This document shows positions 50,269 through 64,000 of a stretch of 64,000 bases of DNA, piece by piece (position 1 is the stretch's first letter; the number at the start of each line of letters is the position of its first letter). Under the pieces are notes generated by a model. It was not told where the DNA came from and made no database searches. It saw only the letters and a program-made list of their open reading frames with translations. The position numbers and the translations under genes are program-made. Origin of the DNA: Amblyornis subalaris (taxonomy: Eukaryota; Chordata; Aves; Passeriformes; Ptilonorhynchidae); assembly GCA_018881555.1 (NCBI GenBank), contig JACAXG010000050.1, positions 4,216,001-4,280,000 of the forward strand, read 5' to 3'.

Positions 50269-53200
50269 ACGTGCAAAAGTCTTTTAAAAAGGCAAAACTT
50301 GTTTCTCTATGGAATCTCCACGGGCAGCTGATTGCTCTTAGACACAGACTCTATTGGTAGCACAAACATTTGCCCCAAGTACAATACTACAACAGTTCTT
50401 TATATGTCATAAAAGCATAAAACATTCCAAGTCCATACAGGTTCTCTTTTAGTTCCTTAAGCCTTGGTGTCATTGGCTTTCCGAGCAATTGCTTGTTAGC
50501 TCTCTTGGTGATTGCATTGCCTGACTGACACAATTTGCAGCTCTTAAGCCTCTGGAGACATAAATTTCACTTTTTTCCTCTCTACAGTCTTCAGAGAAAC
50601 CTTTTGTCTGTGACTGACTTGCTCTTATTTTAAGCACGTTCCACAATTTCAAAACCAGTCTGAGATGATTCAGTCATATTCAGGTTATAACAACTACTGA
50701 GAATTAAGTCTTCTGAAGAAAAACCACATGAAAGAATGGGTTGCTACAGAAAATAAATCAAACCAAATATTTCTTAGTCTATTTTCCTACCAGGAGCAAC
50801 ATAAATCTTTCCTTACCTCCTTTTACTGCTTTNAGTTTGATATATATAGGTAGTGTGTATATCCACCAAATCAAAGAGGGTGTCAAAAAAAAGCATTATT
50901 GTCATTGTATTTGATGTCTTAGTTACCTGGGGAAAAGCCATCATGGTGCTGTTTGGATTGTGTCTAACAGAGAGAACATAGTATAAGTGTTAAAGTTCTT
51001 GCCTTGTTTATCAGCTCTAAGTTTTAATTGTTTTATAATGATGACACGACAGAATATGCAATGTAAAACATCTGACTAAGCACTGCAACATGTCGTAATC
51101 AAAAGAAATCTATCTAACACCAAGTTTTAAGTATTCAAGAATAAAAATCAAACACAGATATTATTTTAAACCCAAACTCTCTTGTGCTCGGTATTTTGCA
51201 ACAACTGCCTCTCATTCTTAATACTAAGACCTGCACAAATCTTTGCTTTTGGACTGTTTCTAGTAACTAAACTACAAACTCTCAGAAATCTCAGATGATG
51301 TTTGAAGTTTCCCTTAAGCTGTATTGTCACAACCTCAGGTATGCAGTGCTACTGAGATAGATCTAAGACTGACTTCATTCACAGTTGTTTAGCCTTTCTG
51401 ATGGGAGGGCTATTAATTCCCAATAATACAATCACATGGTTAATTATTTGATAGTATGTCATGCATAAGTTGTATTAAAGCAAGTTGCAGGGTCAAGTTT
51501 CACACTGAGACTTCCTAACTTTTCAATGTTTGGACTTGAAGCCAAAGTTTCAACCAAAAGTTAACCAAAAGCTTGCATTATGTACTGACATTTATCAGTC
51601 ACCTAAATTTAAAAACATTACAAGCATTAAAAATAGGTAACTTTACATACCAGCAAAATTCCTTTCCACTAGCTGCCTTCCTGTTCCCCTTTCCCTATTG
51701 AACAACATCTTTGGCCCCCTTCCTGTTCTTCCATCCCACTCCATGCCTTTTCAAACTCCTTCTCTTGCTCCTGAAGCTGCTACACTGCAATTCTCTTTTC
51801 TTGCTTTTCTAGCTTTTACCCCTGTAGTTTTCTGGGCAGCATTGTTCTAACCCAAACTCCTCCTGGCGCCCACCTCTCTCTAGAGGCATCACATCACTTT
51901 TCCTGCAAACCCAAGCAGCCAGGCACCTGGGCAGCACGGGACAAGAGCAAGCCTCTATGCTCCTAGTTGGTGCACCTGGTGCCAAAGCTGCCTGCAGAGA
52001 CTGGGACTTTTTTCCCCTGGCTGCTTCCCCTCAGCCCCCAGAGCTCCAGGGAGGAGCATGCTCAACTCGTTCCATGAGGATTGTGAATCACTCGAACACT
52101 GATTAGCCCAAAGCATTTGAGAGGAAAGGCTGCTGCCTCAGTTCAGCCAAAAATCCTGGACAGAAATATAACACTCAAATGCTGAATGCATCCCTGACAG
52201 GCATGAGCTAACTGTGATTTTTTTATGTGGCTAATTTGAATGGCTTTTCATAGGGTCAGGAGGAGGCGTAGCTCTAAAACCAAATTCATACTGTTCCCAG
52301 TTTCAAATCTTTTCTTTAAAGCATTGCGGCCTTAAGCCATCCCTTGAGACCGGTATTAAGGTTTTTTTTTCAAGAAGCAAAAATCTCTATTAATTTCCCA
52401 TGTCTTATTCTTCAGCAATTGGTCCATTTGCTGAAGATGAACAAAATAAAAAGGACAGAGAGAACCCGGCAAAAGAGAAATAGAGGCCAAACCATTTAAA
52501 TCTATCAAAGTTATAAAGAGATTGAAACAAGACTCTTTTAATGGGAAATGTTATGTAACCTTTATTATTTGCCATCTGCCTTGTAAAATTCAAATTAAGC
52601 ATGAGAAGGATAAAATTCTCACTTGGGGTTATTTTTTTATGCAAAACATCTTGATTTTACAACATGACTGAAATGCTTCATGGAAATATTGTTCTTTAAT
52701 ATAATAAAGTGGCTTCCTCTTTACTGTGGATTGAGAAAACAAATAATTTAGACCTCTAAGCCACATATTTCATTGCAGCAGCCTAGCCTTGACAGACATG
52801 CCAACAAAGATGAAAGATTCCACTAACTCTGGTAGCAAAGCTAAACATTTAATTTAATGAAAGATCCTTGAATTTGATCCGAGAAACAAGGAGAATTTGT
52901 TTGCAATATTTTATACAGCATTTNGGTCCCTCCTTTTAAAGAGTAAATGTTTTACAAGAATTGCTAGACTAAACTGTAGTGTACCTCTAGATTTTTTTTT
53001 TTTTAGGCCATGTTCTTGGTTCTGATTCTTTTGTTTGGTCAACCAAAATAGAGAAGAAATGGACTGCCTCATAAGGGTGTTCATTGCAAGTGACTTGTGT
53101 CACTGCAATACTTCAAAGTCAACCTATTGCTCTATAATGCACATCAAATATTCCACTTCAGCACAAAAAAAGAAACATCGCAAAAATATATACATTACAT

Positions 53201-54848
53201 AAATAATGAAAAAGGAGACAACGGATGAACAACATAATGCTGAAATCATAGTATTTGTATTTATGCAGAAATGCATTGTTCACCACATTCGAGTTATATT
53301 TCGGAAAGCCCAGGCAGCCTGTGCTGGATGCTGATAGCCAGTGGTAGCAGGTCCAATTTCAGACAGGGTGACCACACTTCCCTTCTTTGCCCAGGGTAGG
53401 GGAAGTGGGGATGGAAAAGTGTTCAAGACTGCTTCACCTTCAGGCAAGTCACTCAAGCACTGTCCTCCAGCCCTCCCCTTTGCTCGCAGAGACAGTGGTT
53501 GGGAGGCTCATTGCCAGAGCCATTAAGTTTCCTTGTGTGCAACCACTGAATGGAACTGGCTCTGTACCAACAGTGCAATGGTTCCCACAAATTACCTTCA
53601 GGATCCCCACACAGGCAACCTCCTGGCTAGACTAAATTATAACTACAAAATTTTTGCTTATATGGGAGACACACACCAGATTTTGTTCAACAAAACCTGG
53701 GGCCACATAGATCAGTTACTGCTGGCATCAGGCTGTGCTAAGTGCTGTATGGACTCCCTGTATTGCACTGGTGGAAATTATTTTTAAGATGCAAATGGAC
53801 TTATCTAAAAGGCTATTCTTTAAGCCTTGCTCTTTTGATCGCCATTCCACAGGGAGACAGGACTCATCAAACCTGCTTCAAACCTTCACAAAAGTATTTT
53901 TATGGGCAGTGAGTAGCTCAGCACCAGTGAGGTTGCAGGCTACAAGATTATTAAAGTTCTGTGGAATGTGACTAAAATAACATAATCCATGTCCACCTTA
54001 CTGGTTTATCTTCATCCAACACAATGAATGTTTCAAAGTCAATCACTTTGAAACACGATGCTGCTGTGTAGGAGTGATCACCTTGCTTCACAGCTCCTTA
54101 ATCAGTACCGCCAGGCAGCTCCAGAAGATCATCAATCAGGCTCTGAACAATTAGGATTCATATCACAACTACACAGCAGAGGACACAATAACAAGATGCA
54201 CTCTGTTTCTGTCCAAAACACTTTCAAACATTACTTCCAACAACTGGAGTGCCAACTAACTTATTTTCATTAGTGCTTACCTATACCTGTGCCAGCTTTG
54301 CAATTAAAACAAACAAACACAAACTTGTCAGCACTTTTTACTTCCAGCAAGCACTTCTCCTGCTTTTAATAGAAGATCAATGCCAAAAGCTGATCCAACT
54401 AGAGACAAACACTCTGCAAAACCAGGGTTTGCAAGACAGCACTTTAAAGGTGCCCTCAACCTTCACATCACCTACCAGTTCTCATCTGNGAGCAGCAGGT
54501 CTAGCAGAATGTGACCCCAAATCAGTTCACCGATCACCTACATCAAGAATTGCTCTGGAATGTGTTAAACTCATCTCCTGGTTTCTAGCACCCAGCTGCG
54601 TTTCCCTTCCAGGAGTGTTTAAGAGGCACCCATGAGTACTACAGCCTGTGAGTGAGGCTCTCTCCAGCCACCTAAGGGCAGCAGCACGAGCTCCCTGTTC
54701 TTAATTAGGAGGTCTGCAGCACACCTTGACTACACCATCATCTGTGCTCCATACCTACAAGATTTCTATTGGCTTGTCACCTGCCCTAGGCCAAGCTCCA
54801 GTCATTCAAACCATTCATTTATATAGAGCACAATCCCTCCTCTTTAGA

Positions 54849-54990
54849 CCCTGAGATTAGCTCAGCTGGTCAGAGCATGGTGCTAAAAACACCAAGGCTG
54901 TGGGTTTAATCCCTGTATGGGCCATTCACTTACAAGCTGGACTTGATGATCCTTGTGGGTCCTTTTCAACTCAGAATATTCTGTGACCTG
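54849..54990 (+). mobile_element. tRNA-Ile-derived SINE with CR1-like tail
   Basis: The first 76 bp follow a tRNA-Ile gene: box A TTAGCTCAGCTGG at 54857-54869, GAGCATGGTGCTA, ACACCAAGG, box B GGGTTTAATCC at 54902-54912 and a GGGCCA end at 54919-54924. After a short spacer a CR1-like 3' tail follows: GCTGGACTTGATGATCCTTG, TGGGTCCTTTTCAACTCAGA, then ATATTCTGTGA. A tRNA-Ile head with a CR1 tail is the structure of the passerine TguSINE1 class, which is mobilised by CR1 enzymes. The anticodon loop reads CTAAAAA where tRNA-Ile(AAT) has CTAATAA, and stems carry mismatches, so it is not a working tRNA gene. Confidence 0.88.
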
Positions 54991-57900
54991 TCCACTCTAT
55001 TTTTAATCTTTTCACCCAGGAAATTTAGGCCTGAAATGCCTCTCGGGGCTCTTCAGCTGACAAGTCCCATGCTATGCATGACCTGACAACAAGCCTGGGG
55101 GTGGATTCTCTCACATGTTGAGTGTTTACTCTGCTGTCCATAGCTTGCTTTGCAGCACAGATCACAACAGATAAGTGGGNAAAATGGTATCATACCTTTT
55201 AAATAGCTTTGTTTTGGAGTATGTTAGAAGGGGATCAAGAACAGTTTTATTTCAATGCCTAGAAAGCAGAAAAATAGATCCTGAAAAAAGATTAAGCAAC
55301 AAATACACAAGATCTTCTAACTTCTTGATCTAACGTCACTGTAAAGCTGAATATTATTGTTTTATGTTAAAAACAGGCTTGTGATCCTCAGAGAGATCTC
55401 AGGAACCAAGTGATTGGGAACTGATTGCAGCCATCACAGTAAGATAAATTATTCTTCTTCTCAGTGTTCTCACACAATACAGACTATTTTGGACTGGAAT
55501 TAGGCTGCCTGTAAAGCATACAAAGTATCCTAACCATCACAGCTCTCCAACAAACTAATTTTTTTAACTGTTTATCAAGAGAAACACCATCCTTTGCCAA
55601 TTTTTGAACATTCACACAGTTTAAAAAAACCTGTCAGATCTTTGAACATATAGATCTTTCCTTGGCATTTCTGCACCACCTTGAANAACAGCACCTGATT
55701 CAAGATAGCACCACATCAATGCCACTATGCAAAGCCAGAAAGAATTGCCCTTTATTTTTAAAGTTCCAAAATTCACTAACAAAAACCAATGCCAAACTCA
55801 TGCATTTTCAAACTACACAAATGAACAGTAATTAATGTCACAGTGAACTGATACTCATACTTACATAATTAGCACTAGGTAGTCCTAGCTGTCATCTCCT
55901 CCTACTCTTTTGCAAATTAAGAGCAGTCTAAATTTAGCTATACAAGTTAAACCTCCTGCTGTTGCTACATCTAGACTAGGAAGCAACTATAAATATGTAT
56001 ACACTTATATATATTTAAGTTAATTCGCAACAGTTGCAAGAAAAGAGATTAATTTGCTTCCTATACAAAAGTTTATTTTGTCTACATTTGACTTTATTTT
56101 GATAACACTAACAGTCTCACAAACCAATGAGAGTTGATCCTGAGTTGGGAGTTCAAGACCTTTTTCCTAAATTCTATTGATAAATAATATGAAACAATAA
56201 TATGAATTAAGAAGTTCCAGCTTTTATTAATTTCTGGTAAGCCAGGAAAAGATTCTTTTTAATAGAACACTAGAGCTAGGCAATTACATTGTGCTAAGCA
56301 TGCCATTTGTTTGCACTTGCAGAATGTGTATCACTTCATTTTTCCCCTCATAGTTGTGCTCAATGTATAGTGGAATAAAGTAGTGTGGTTTGGAGACCAA
56401 CACAATTATCAGACTACCTCAAAAGAACAGAAGCTATATTGAAAAGGACAGACCACTTGTCAATTCCNCGCTTGGAAGAAACTCAGGTAACATGCCAAGT
56501 TACACGTGGCAGTAAATATGATTATTTGGGAAGATCATCCTGATAATATTGTAAAAATTAAAAAATAAATAAATAGGGGTGTAAGTTATCTCCCCTTTGG
56601 AAGAATTAATGTTATATTTAGATGACAGGAATTTGTCTGTGATGCTTTCAGATCTGTGCTAGAACAATAATCTTCTATGGATGTTCAAGGAAGTCTCTTA
56701 AAGACATGCTAGTGAGTCATCTGGTCAGGAGCTAAAGAACACTGACTGGCTTTGGAAACTGTTCTTCCTCAACATCTAATCTGGGATTAGATATTGTAAT
56801 GATTAAGAGACTGTAAGCAACCTGGGAGAAGGACACTGTACTCCAAGTAGTTCACGCATCACGCGGTGCTACTGTGAGTCAGGCTCTACATCTTCAGTAG
56901 GAAGTTAATAACATATCTGCATATGTTAAAACCTTCTCTGCACAGTAGAGATACTCAAACCTCCTACGCTACAAGCACTTCCTCCTATACAAAAGATCCG
57001 GAACACTTCTTTAAGCCGAGAGACCATTATGCGCAAATTTAAGCACATTCAGACTCTTCATTAGAGATGGATCTGAACTGACTGACAAATCTCTAACTGC
57101 TACAGAACAGACTCTTACTCTAGGTTTGAATGGCAAAATGGGGAAGTAAGGCAAGTTATACGGACATATAGAACAGAAAACAACTAGACTCCTCTGAGCT
57201 AAGTACAAATCAGAAGGAACTATACTAGTTGAGAGGAAAGAAAATGTCTCTCCAATTCCAACACTATCATCCAGAAAGTCTTAAATGTGTCCCAGATTCA
57301 CTAGTGTCTAATTGCTACCATAGGACAAGTCACCATTTTTCCCCCAAAAANCTCTGAAAACAAGTCTTACGAGACTTTAGTTTCCTAAGCACAAGAAACA
57401 CTGGACAAATAATAAACTATACTGGTACATATATGTTTTTCATATTTATTCATAAAACTGTTTTCAAAGGTATCCTATATTGTTTTTAACAGATTCTTTG
57501 CGTGCCTGATGAGATCTGAAGCTTATTGTGTCCCACGGATCATTAACTATTAACAATTCCTACCACAAAACATTCTGAATACAAAGAAATGCTCAAGATA
57601 TTCCTTCCCTATCTCATGAAGCCCCTAATCCTACCAAGGAAGATATGACAGCCCCTTCCGCTACAGCTGCAGCAGCCTGAGGTGGCTCTGGCTCTTCCTG
57701 TTAAGAGGTGGCCACCCAGCCAACTGCAGATAATCCTACACCACCAAAGGCAACACACCACCAAAGCTCACTGTAACACAGCAGACAGCCCACGCTGTCA
57801 TGCTGCATCCTGCCCCTAAAAGCAATTGGTGGAAAATATTTGCATTTATATTCCTCTTCTTCCTTTTGTCTAAACCATGCAAGTGACCCAAAATAATAAG

Positions 57901-60900
57901 CATGGGCTGATTAATCACTGCATGTATTCCCTTCTGCAGAGCTGAAAGGTCACTTGGGGTAAAAGCAAAGGGTGACATGATGAATAACACTAAACACTCC
58001 TGTTTTTAGGCAGCCACCTTNCTCAATGAACCACACACAAACCAAGAAAGGGCTCTTTTCACTACATGCGCTCAGGCTTAAATGGACCAGCTGAGAAATA
58101 GTTACTGAACTACTAACTCTGAAGATGGAGAAAAAGGCTTATGTGGGCCTCCCTCCCAAGGCTAAGCGCTTAATGGTGTATTAAATATGTAGACATCTTA
58201 GTGCAGATTTCTAAGGATTTCTCTATATTTACATAACAGTTGGCAGCTCTCTCATCTGTGGTTTGGATTTTTTGTTTGTTTGGGTTGATTTTTTCTTCAT
58301 AAAACCATCTGCAACAGTGTACTTGTCTTTACAATTTTGTTTGNGTAAAAGAGATGTTCAAATGCATCTTCTCTTGCTAAGTGCCACAGACATTGCTAGG
58401 ACTCTGCTGGGTATGAGGACAGAGATGTAACAAATATCAGAGCCACCCCAAAGTGCTTTAATCTGAGATTGCATTTTACAGCCAATTTCAACACTTTTTC
58501 TGATATGATTTTGTTACATTATTGCTGTATCTGAGTACTGAAATGCAGGCAAACATACAGTGTATGATTTCCAGAAGCCCTTCATTTTATACTGATTGAG
58601 GACTAGCTGAAGATGAAACCCAGTGAGAACAGAGTAAGACAACACTGAGTTAAATCAGAAAATACAAAAATTTCAACAAACAAGAAATATTTCGTTCTCC
58701 TACTCAAGAGTGATCCTCCTTTTTTAACCATGAGATAGAGAAAATTTACTGTGAAGAAGTTTCAGCTCCAGCAATCCCTAATAGTCCTCAAAGTCACAAA
58801 AGCTAACACTGAATCCATTCTTAATTTTGCTACCAATAATATCAGTCTTTCCACAGAGAAAAAGTAACTAGAGAGAAAGTGTTTTAAATCTAGCAAGATG
58901 ATTATACAAATTAGTTTTTCAAGGTATATAATTATCAAATTCTTAAATCGCTTACTTCAGACACAGTAACAAGAGAAGGCATGCAGGCAAGAAGAGCTGT
59001 GCAGATTAAGCAATGTAAATGTTAATTGAGAAAGTTATAGAAGGGAAAGAGATAATACAGTTCCTCTGCACTACCATGTGGAGCCCTGGGCTCCATCCAG
59101 GTGAGGAAGGTGAGGAAGACTTTTCTAAAGGAAAAAAGAGTAGAAAGCAGAGCTCAGNCTTCAGAAGGGGAAAAGAGCAGGTCAAAATTCTTTGTGTTGT
59201 TTCCTGTCCTCACCCTTTGCACATCCTTCTGCATGGCCAGGGGACAGAAGTAGCAGTCTAACAAAAAAAGGGGCAGATGTCGATGCTAATACACACTCTT
59301 ACCCTTCACCATGTCCCAAGGGGCTCTGTGGCCAGTGTATCAGCCAGCTTCAAGGCTGAAGCAGTGAAGAAAGATCCTTATAAATCTAACCTCTAATTCC
59401 CTGTCTTGTTTTTATTTTACACATGCTTCTGTTATTGCAAACATACATATTTCACCAGGACTAGACAGAATAGGTAAAATGTTTTTTTCCAGGACAGATG
59501 AACAAGCTTCATAAATCATGGGCATATCACCCACTCCAGAGTGACAAACTAGCACACAGAAGGCACTACATCATGCACAAGTTTNTGGGCCCCTGGGAGT
59601 CTGGAGACACAGCTTCATCAAGCAAAAAGATCTTGCTAGCAGTGACTGCAATGCTTGGGGGACCAGATCTTACCAAGCCACTGTGAAAACTGCAGAAAGT
59701 ACAGAAAGAGCCTAAAGACTCCTTGACTGCTTGGAGTGTCACAGCCTCCTTTACAGTTCATGTTTAGGTCTGCTGTAGTCCTGTGGAACATCACCTTTCC
59801 TTCCATGTATGCATTCAGGCTATTAAAGTGTGCATGATTAAGAGCTACCTTTGTATTTTGTACAGCTGAGGGAAGGAGTTGGTTATGATTTAATTAAAGT
59901 CGCTGGAGTGCCTCCTCCAAATCTCTACTCCTAAGACTACCAGTACCCCTCTGCCTTTGTATAAGCATAGATCAAGCAGCAGAGATGTTGTATTTATCAT
60001 GGCAAAAAACAGTGACATGCTTTAGCACAATACTCTGTATTTTCCTCAGCTAAAAGCACACAATCTGCTACTGCAACAGTAGCAAGTTATTTCACAATAA
60101 CCTAGTTTCTGAACTACTCATCTGGCAGACGCAGCAGCAGTACTTCTTATTCAGGACATTTCCTAACGTATGTAACACATTCAAACCCCCTACTCCCTGT
60201 CTCAATATCCCTCTTCATACACTCTTTGCTTGCTCTGCAGTTTCATGCAATAGTCTAGGTAAAGCAGCATTAAGAAATTGAGAACAGGGGCATGTCATCA
60301 CGCTGAAAAGTTCTCTCAGTTAAGTGAGCAGAGTGGGGCAAAAAAATCTGACTGTGCCACATCATCAGCTTTTTAAAGATGAAACCTAGCAGGTGCCAAT
60401 GGCCTCACAGCAACCTGTCACTGAAGTCCAGAGAAACTCAGCTTCTTGAGAGACTGCATCTACAAGATCAATTCTTACCTCCTACATGCCTTCTTAAGAA
60501 TCACCCAGAGTTATCCTAAATTTTACCAGGAAGCAGAAACACTCCCAGAATACTAAGACATTTTCATATGCGTATGGTCTTGCCAAGATGCCAAAGTTGC
60601 TCTTTTCCAAGTGCTATTTGCCCATATTAGAGCCATAAACTGAGAACACTAAAGCAGGCTTTGCATTAAGAGCCTTAGAAAAACCAGATACTGTGCGCTA
60701 CCAGCTTGAAGGACTTATTCAGCTTTCAGCAAAGAATCTAACATCTTTGGAAAAATCTTCCATATTCCAGTACCTTCAGCTTTATCCTTCAGCTTGCTAG
60801 GAATGACCTACACTGATAAATAGGGGAGCATAAGGAAGTTTTGAATGCATCTCAAGACATCATGTTAAAATCTTATGTCTGAAATCCAGGCTTCACTGCC

Positions 60901-63224
60901 CCACGGTTCAGGCTGTTTTTTTTACCTGCTACCAAGCTGCTTAATATTTCTCTGTTAATACCCACATAATTTCAGCCCATTGAGTGCTGCAGTGGGTAAC
61001 AAAATTGAGTGAGAAGGCAGGTGCAAATGCTTGAGCACTCATGTGGAGAACTGATGGCCGAGAACAACAGGGCACATGTGCATCCTCAGAGTTGTGGGTA
61101 CTGCCCAACTGAGGCTATACTTGGGCTGTGCTCTTCCCGTCACTACTGAGTACAATATATTCCCTTCAAATGTATGTATTTGATAAATAGTAGAAGAGTC
61201 AGAACGGGGTTTTGTGTTTGTTAAGTTTAAACACATTTTAGTGCAATTCAGATGTTAATTGAAGGAAAGACTGTTACTTCGGTATCTGTTGGCTCAAATT
61301 AATCTCTGGTTAACTGCTTGAATGCACCAGAGATAAAAATTTTAACTACTAAGTGACTTAACTGTAAAAACTTAAATGTGTGTCGACACTTTACCCTTCC
61401 ATTCATTTGCCTCCTTTTACAATGAAAAGAGTGCAGGAAACAAGCATATTGAAATAGTATGTGCTCCTTTCATTAATCACCAGCTATATTAGATTATTTC
61501 CAGTTATCTGGACAAGAACACCAACGTTTTGTCATCATCTCTAGAAACCCTACTGCAGTTCTATAGAAAAGAGAGGCAGCTGACCTGTTAAAAAAAAGAA
61601 AATACATGCATGTTTTAGTTCTAGATAAGACTCATACCAACATCCTCCTCTTCACACCTCTCGCCCAAAGTGTTCCTGGGTTATCCTGATATACAGTTAA
61701 AACAAAAAATTTCAGTTGAAATCCTGCCTTCAGTTAGGCATCTCAAGTATTTACAGGATTTGAAGATTTTAGCTCCCTAGTTTTCCTCTCTCACAGAAGA
61801 AAAGATTGTGAAGTTAGTTGACACCAACTTCCACGTTCTAATATAGTCTGGAAAAGACAAAACACAAACTAAAAGAAATAAATCTAACAGCCAACTCAAC
61901 ATCCAAAAGGACTCCACAGTTCCCCACAGCCTTTTTGCTTTTTGAAAACAACTTTGAAATAGGTTTTCACCTCCAAATTCAGTGATGCATCCCTGTGTCA
62001 TGACATTGGTTTCAGTACCAGGTAAAAGCCCAAATCCTACCTAGTGTGGGATTTTAACTCACTGTAGCCATCTGTTTCAAGAGGATTATATGGATTTTTT
62101 TAAAGTGCTAGACACATTAAAAATAGCAGAGAGCCATTTCAAAGGTTTTTTCAGCTCCCTTGTTTTAAAAATATCACTTAAGCTTGAAAGTCAAAGCTAC
62201 ATGACCCTTTAAATTTGCTGTGCCTATTGATGTCCTCTGACATCATAGAAAGCCCAAACCTAATATTGTAAAAGTAGTAGTGCAAGTAACAGCCATTTAT
62301 TAGCATCTCCACTTTTATTATTCATGACTAAAGGAAGCATGTGTAGTCTCTGTCTAAGTNTCAGCTATCCTCAGGCTTTCATTTAATAGCATAATTATAA
62401 TTTCAAATATGGCAGAACTTAAAACACTGCTTCATTTTTATTTTGACAACTTAGTGTTAAAGTTTTCAAAAACAGAAAGAGAACACTTCCAAAGAACATT
62501 TGCTACCAAATGTGAAAGTCTCATTTTGCTTCATGCATTGACTGCACACTTTCAGAGAACAAACAGCATATGCATTTCAGGCAGGTGGATAAATCTCTTT
62601 TTCCAAGATGTTTTGTTGCTGGGCAATATGTGTATTGCAAATCTTTTACTGCCTAGAAAAAAAAAACCCACAATAATTTTGCTTGTTTTGATTCAGATAC
62701 TTGGAACTGAGCTGCTTTCTGTCTGAGCTGTGACTTGCTCTGCATACATGACAAAAAATTGCTTCTATCCTATCTCCATAGGCAGAACAAGCAAGCATTC
62801 CATAAGTATTCTGATCTTTGGGGTTTTTTAAAATTTTTTTGTCCAAGGAACCTGTACATTCTTCCTCTTTGCAGGCAAAAAAAAAGAGACCAAATGAAAG
62901 AAGCATTATCATTTCTACTTCATCAAATAAGTTGTTCAGTTATTTAAGGTGTATGATGGACTTCTCATCCCAGTCATATCACACCTCCCTAACCACAAGC
63001 AGGAAGAGCGTAAGTGAAGTTATACTTCAATATATGACCCCTAGTTTTGAAAAGTCATGACAAACCTTTTATTTCATAGGAATGACACATTTAGTTGTCC
63101 CTATTCAGTGCCATCTTTCTGTTAATACAGATCTGCTTTGCAACTAGGCCAGAGGGGAGGGAAGACAAGGACTAAGGAAGTGCATATAGAAATGCGCCTG
63201 TTAACGTACAAGCTACTCCACGTT

Positions 63225-63241
63225 CCCTCCCCCTCCCCCTT
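63225..63241. repeat. CCCCCT tract
   Basis: Three C-rich units each closed by T, a short pyrimidine-only repeat. Confidence 0.7.
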
Positions 63242-64000
63242 GCATCACTTTATGCTGCCTTGGCCTCTGCTTTTGTTTCCCATACAAATGTTGGTCACTG
63301 GCCACAGGTTTTTAGAACTGTAGCAGCTCTGACTTTGTAGCACTGCTTACAACTACATGGCAGCATTGGATATTAGCAAGAGAAGTCAAAAAACCTCACT
63401 TTGTAGTATTTTCTTATTTTAAGTACTGAAGAATTCCACACCAGCTGTATATTCTTCTTTTCTACTAAAACAGCCTCAAAATACAGGCATTTCTTCTTTA
63501 ATTTGGTAATTTTACTATTACATTTATTTTTTAAAATAGCCAAGTAAAGAAATTATATCAACACAAGTTATAACAGACTAAAGGTTTGCCTTGTTTTCTA
63601 TGAATTCATTCAATCAAGGCCTTATAACGAAATGCTCTCTCTGTTCACATCCTCCAATAATGATTTTCTTATTATATTGTACTTTCATTTCTACTCTCCA
63701 ACATCATCTGACAGCTGCAGAATTCCACTACTTTTGCCAGCAATCTTAGTATTTCAGATGAATTCAATTTCCAAAGATTTTGCAATGACACAACAGATTA
63801 AAGCAACAGCCTTTTGCATCTGTAGCTCCCAACTATGTTCGAAATTAAAGTGAGGTGGGTGGTCTCAACTTGCTTTTACCACTTGTTGCCCTCACAATTA
63901 CTCCACAGCTCAGCATCACCATTTTTCCCTTCCCTGAATTCTCCAGTCCCAAGAGAAAAAACCTGCAATCTAAGCTAAGGAATGAAAAAAAGGGAGAAAT

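Larger units (their letters stand above)
37449..64000 (-). other. Exon-free 26.5 kb, probably the large 5' intron of MAP7
   Basis: The exon at 37380-37448 begins with a splice acceptor, so transcription starts upstream of it. No start-codon exon with the needed one-base leftover phase and no CpG island were recognised up to 64000. The stretch holds CR1 copies at about 38985-39471 and 47065-47285, a tRNA-derived SINE at about 54849-54990 and a few simple repeats. GC-richer patches occur at about 41450-41890 and 51830-52080. Long 5' introns are usual in MAP7, so one large intron is the simplest reading; unrecognised non-coding or alternative first exons remain possible. Confidence 0.6.

Noticed and set aside
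50790..50880. Possible alternative MAP7 first exon ending AAAAGGAG|GTAAGG
   Set aside because: The donor is good, but the needed frame has no in-frame ATG close upstream in the part read and no promoter signal.
54249..54635. Plus-strand 128-codon frame
   Set aside because: No family motif, an internal N and no neighbouring exon in phase; at the length expected for the longest chance frame.
54849..54924. A functional tRNA-Ile gene
   Set aside because: The anticodon loop and stems are altered and the copy continues into a CR1-like tail, so it is a SINE.

Overview
This window is ordinary vertebrate nuclear DNA, almost certainly avian. It is AT-rich and intron-dominated, with no prokaryotic operons, phage genes or CRISPR arrays. 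It carries three 5'-truncated CR1 retroposon copies and one short element with a degenerate tRNA-Ile head joined to a CR1-like tail. That last class is known to me from passerines (the TguSINE1 type), so a songbird or relative is the best guess; the CR1 copies alone would only say bird or reptile. About ninety isolated single N bases are scattered through the window.

The only gene I can support is MAP7 (ensconsin, a microtubule-associated protein), transcribed from the minus strand. Eleven coding exons lie between 37448 and 1354, read from high to low coordinate. All eleven have GT/AG splice sites. Their phases join without a break into 1550 nt, which is 516 codons after a 2-nt split codon, with no stop or frameshift. 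In order they encode a short N-terminal linker, the N-terminal charged-helix microtubule-binding region (37448-23322), a serine-rich linker (19967-13977), a fast-changing linker (10586-7894), a proline-rich and Lys/Glu-rich region (7505-7225), and the start of the C-terminal Arg/Glu coiled coil that binds kinesin-1 (3615-1354). Neither end of the coding sequence was recognised: the rest of the coiled coil and the stop codon lie below position 1, and no start-codon exon was found above 37448.

Layout: 1-1353 is intron. 1354-37448 holds the 11 exons, separated by introns of 0.4 to 8.2 kb. 37449-64000 is about 26.5 kb with no recognised exon, most simply the large 5' intron of MAP7; it holds two of the CR1 copies and the tRNA-derived SINE. 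The other open frames in the window look like chance frames in introns or shadows of the charged exons. I found no convincing undescribed system. The most testable new item is a 132-nt, stop-free, phase-neutral candidate exon at 7650-7781.
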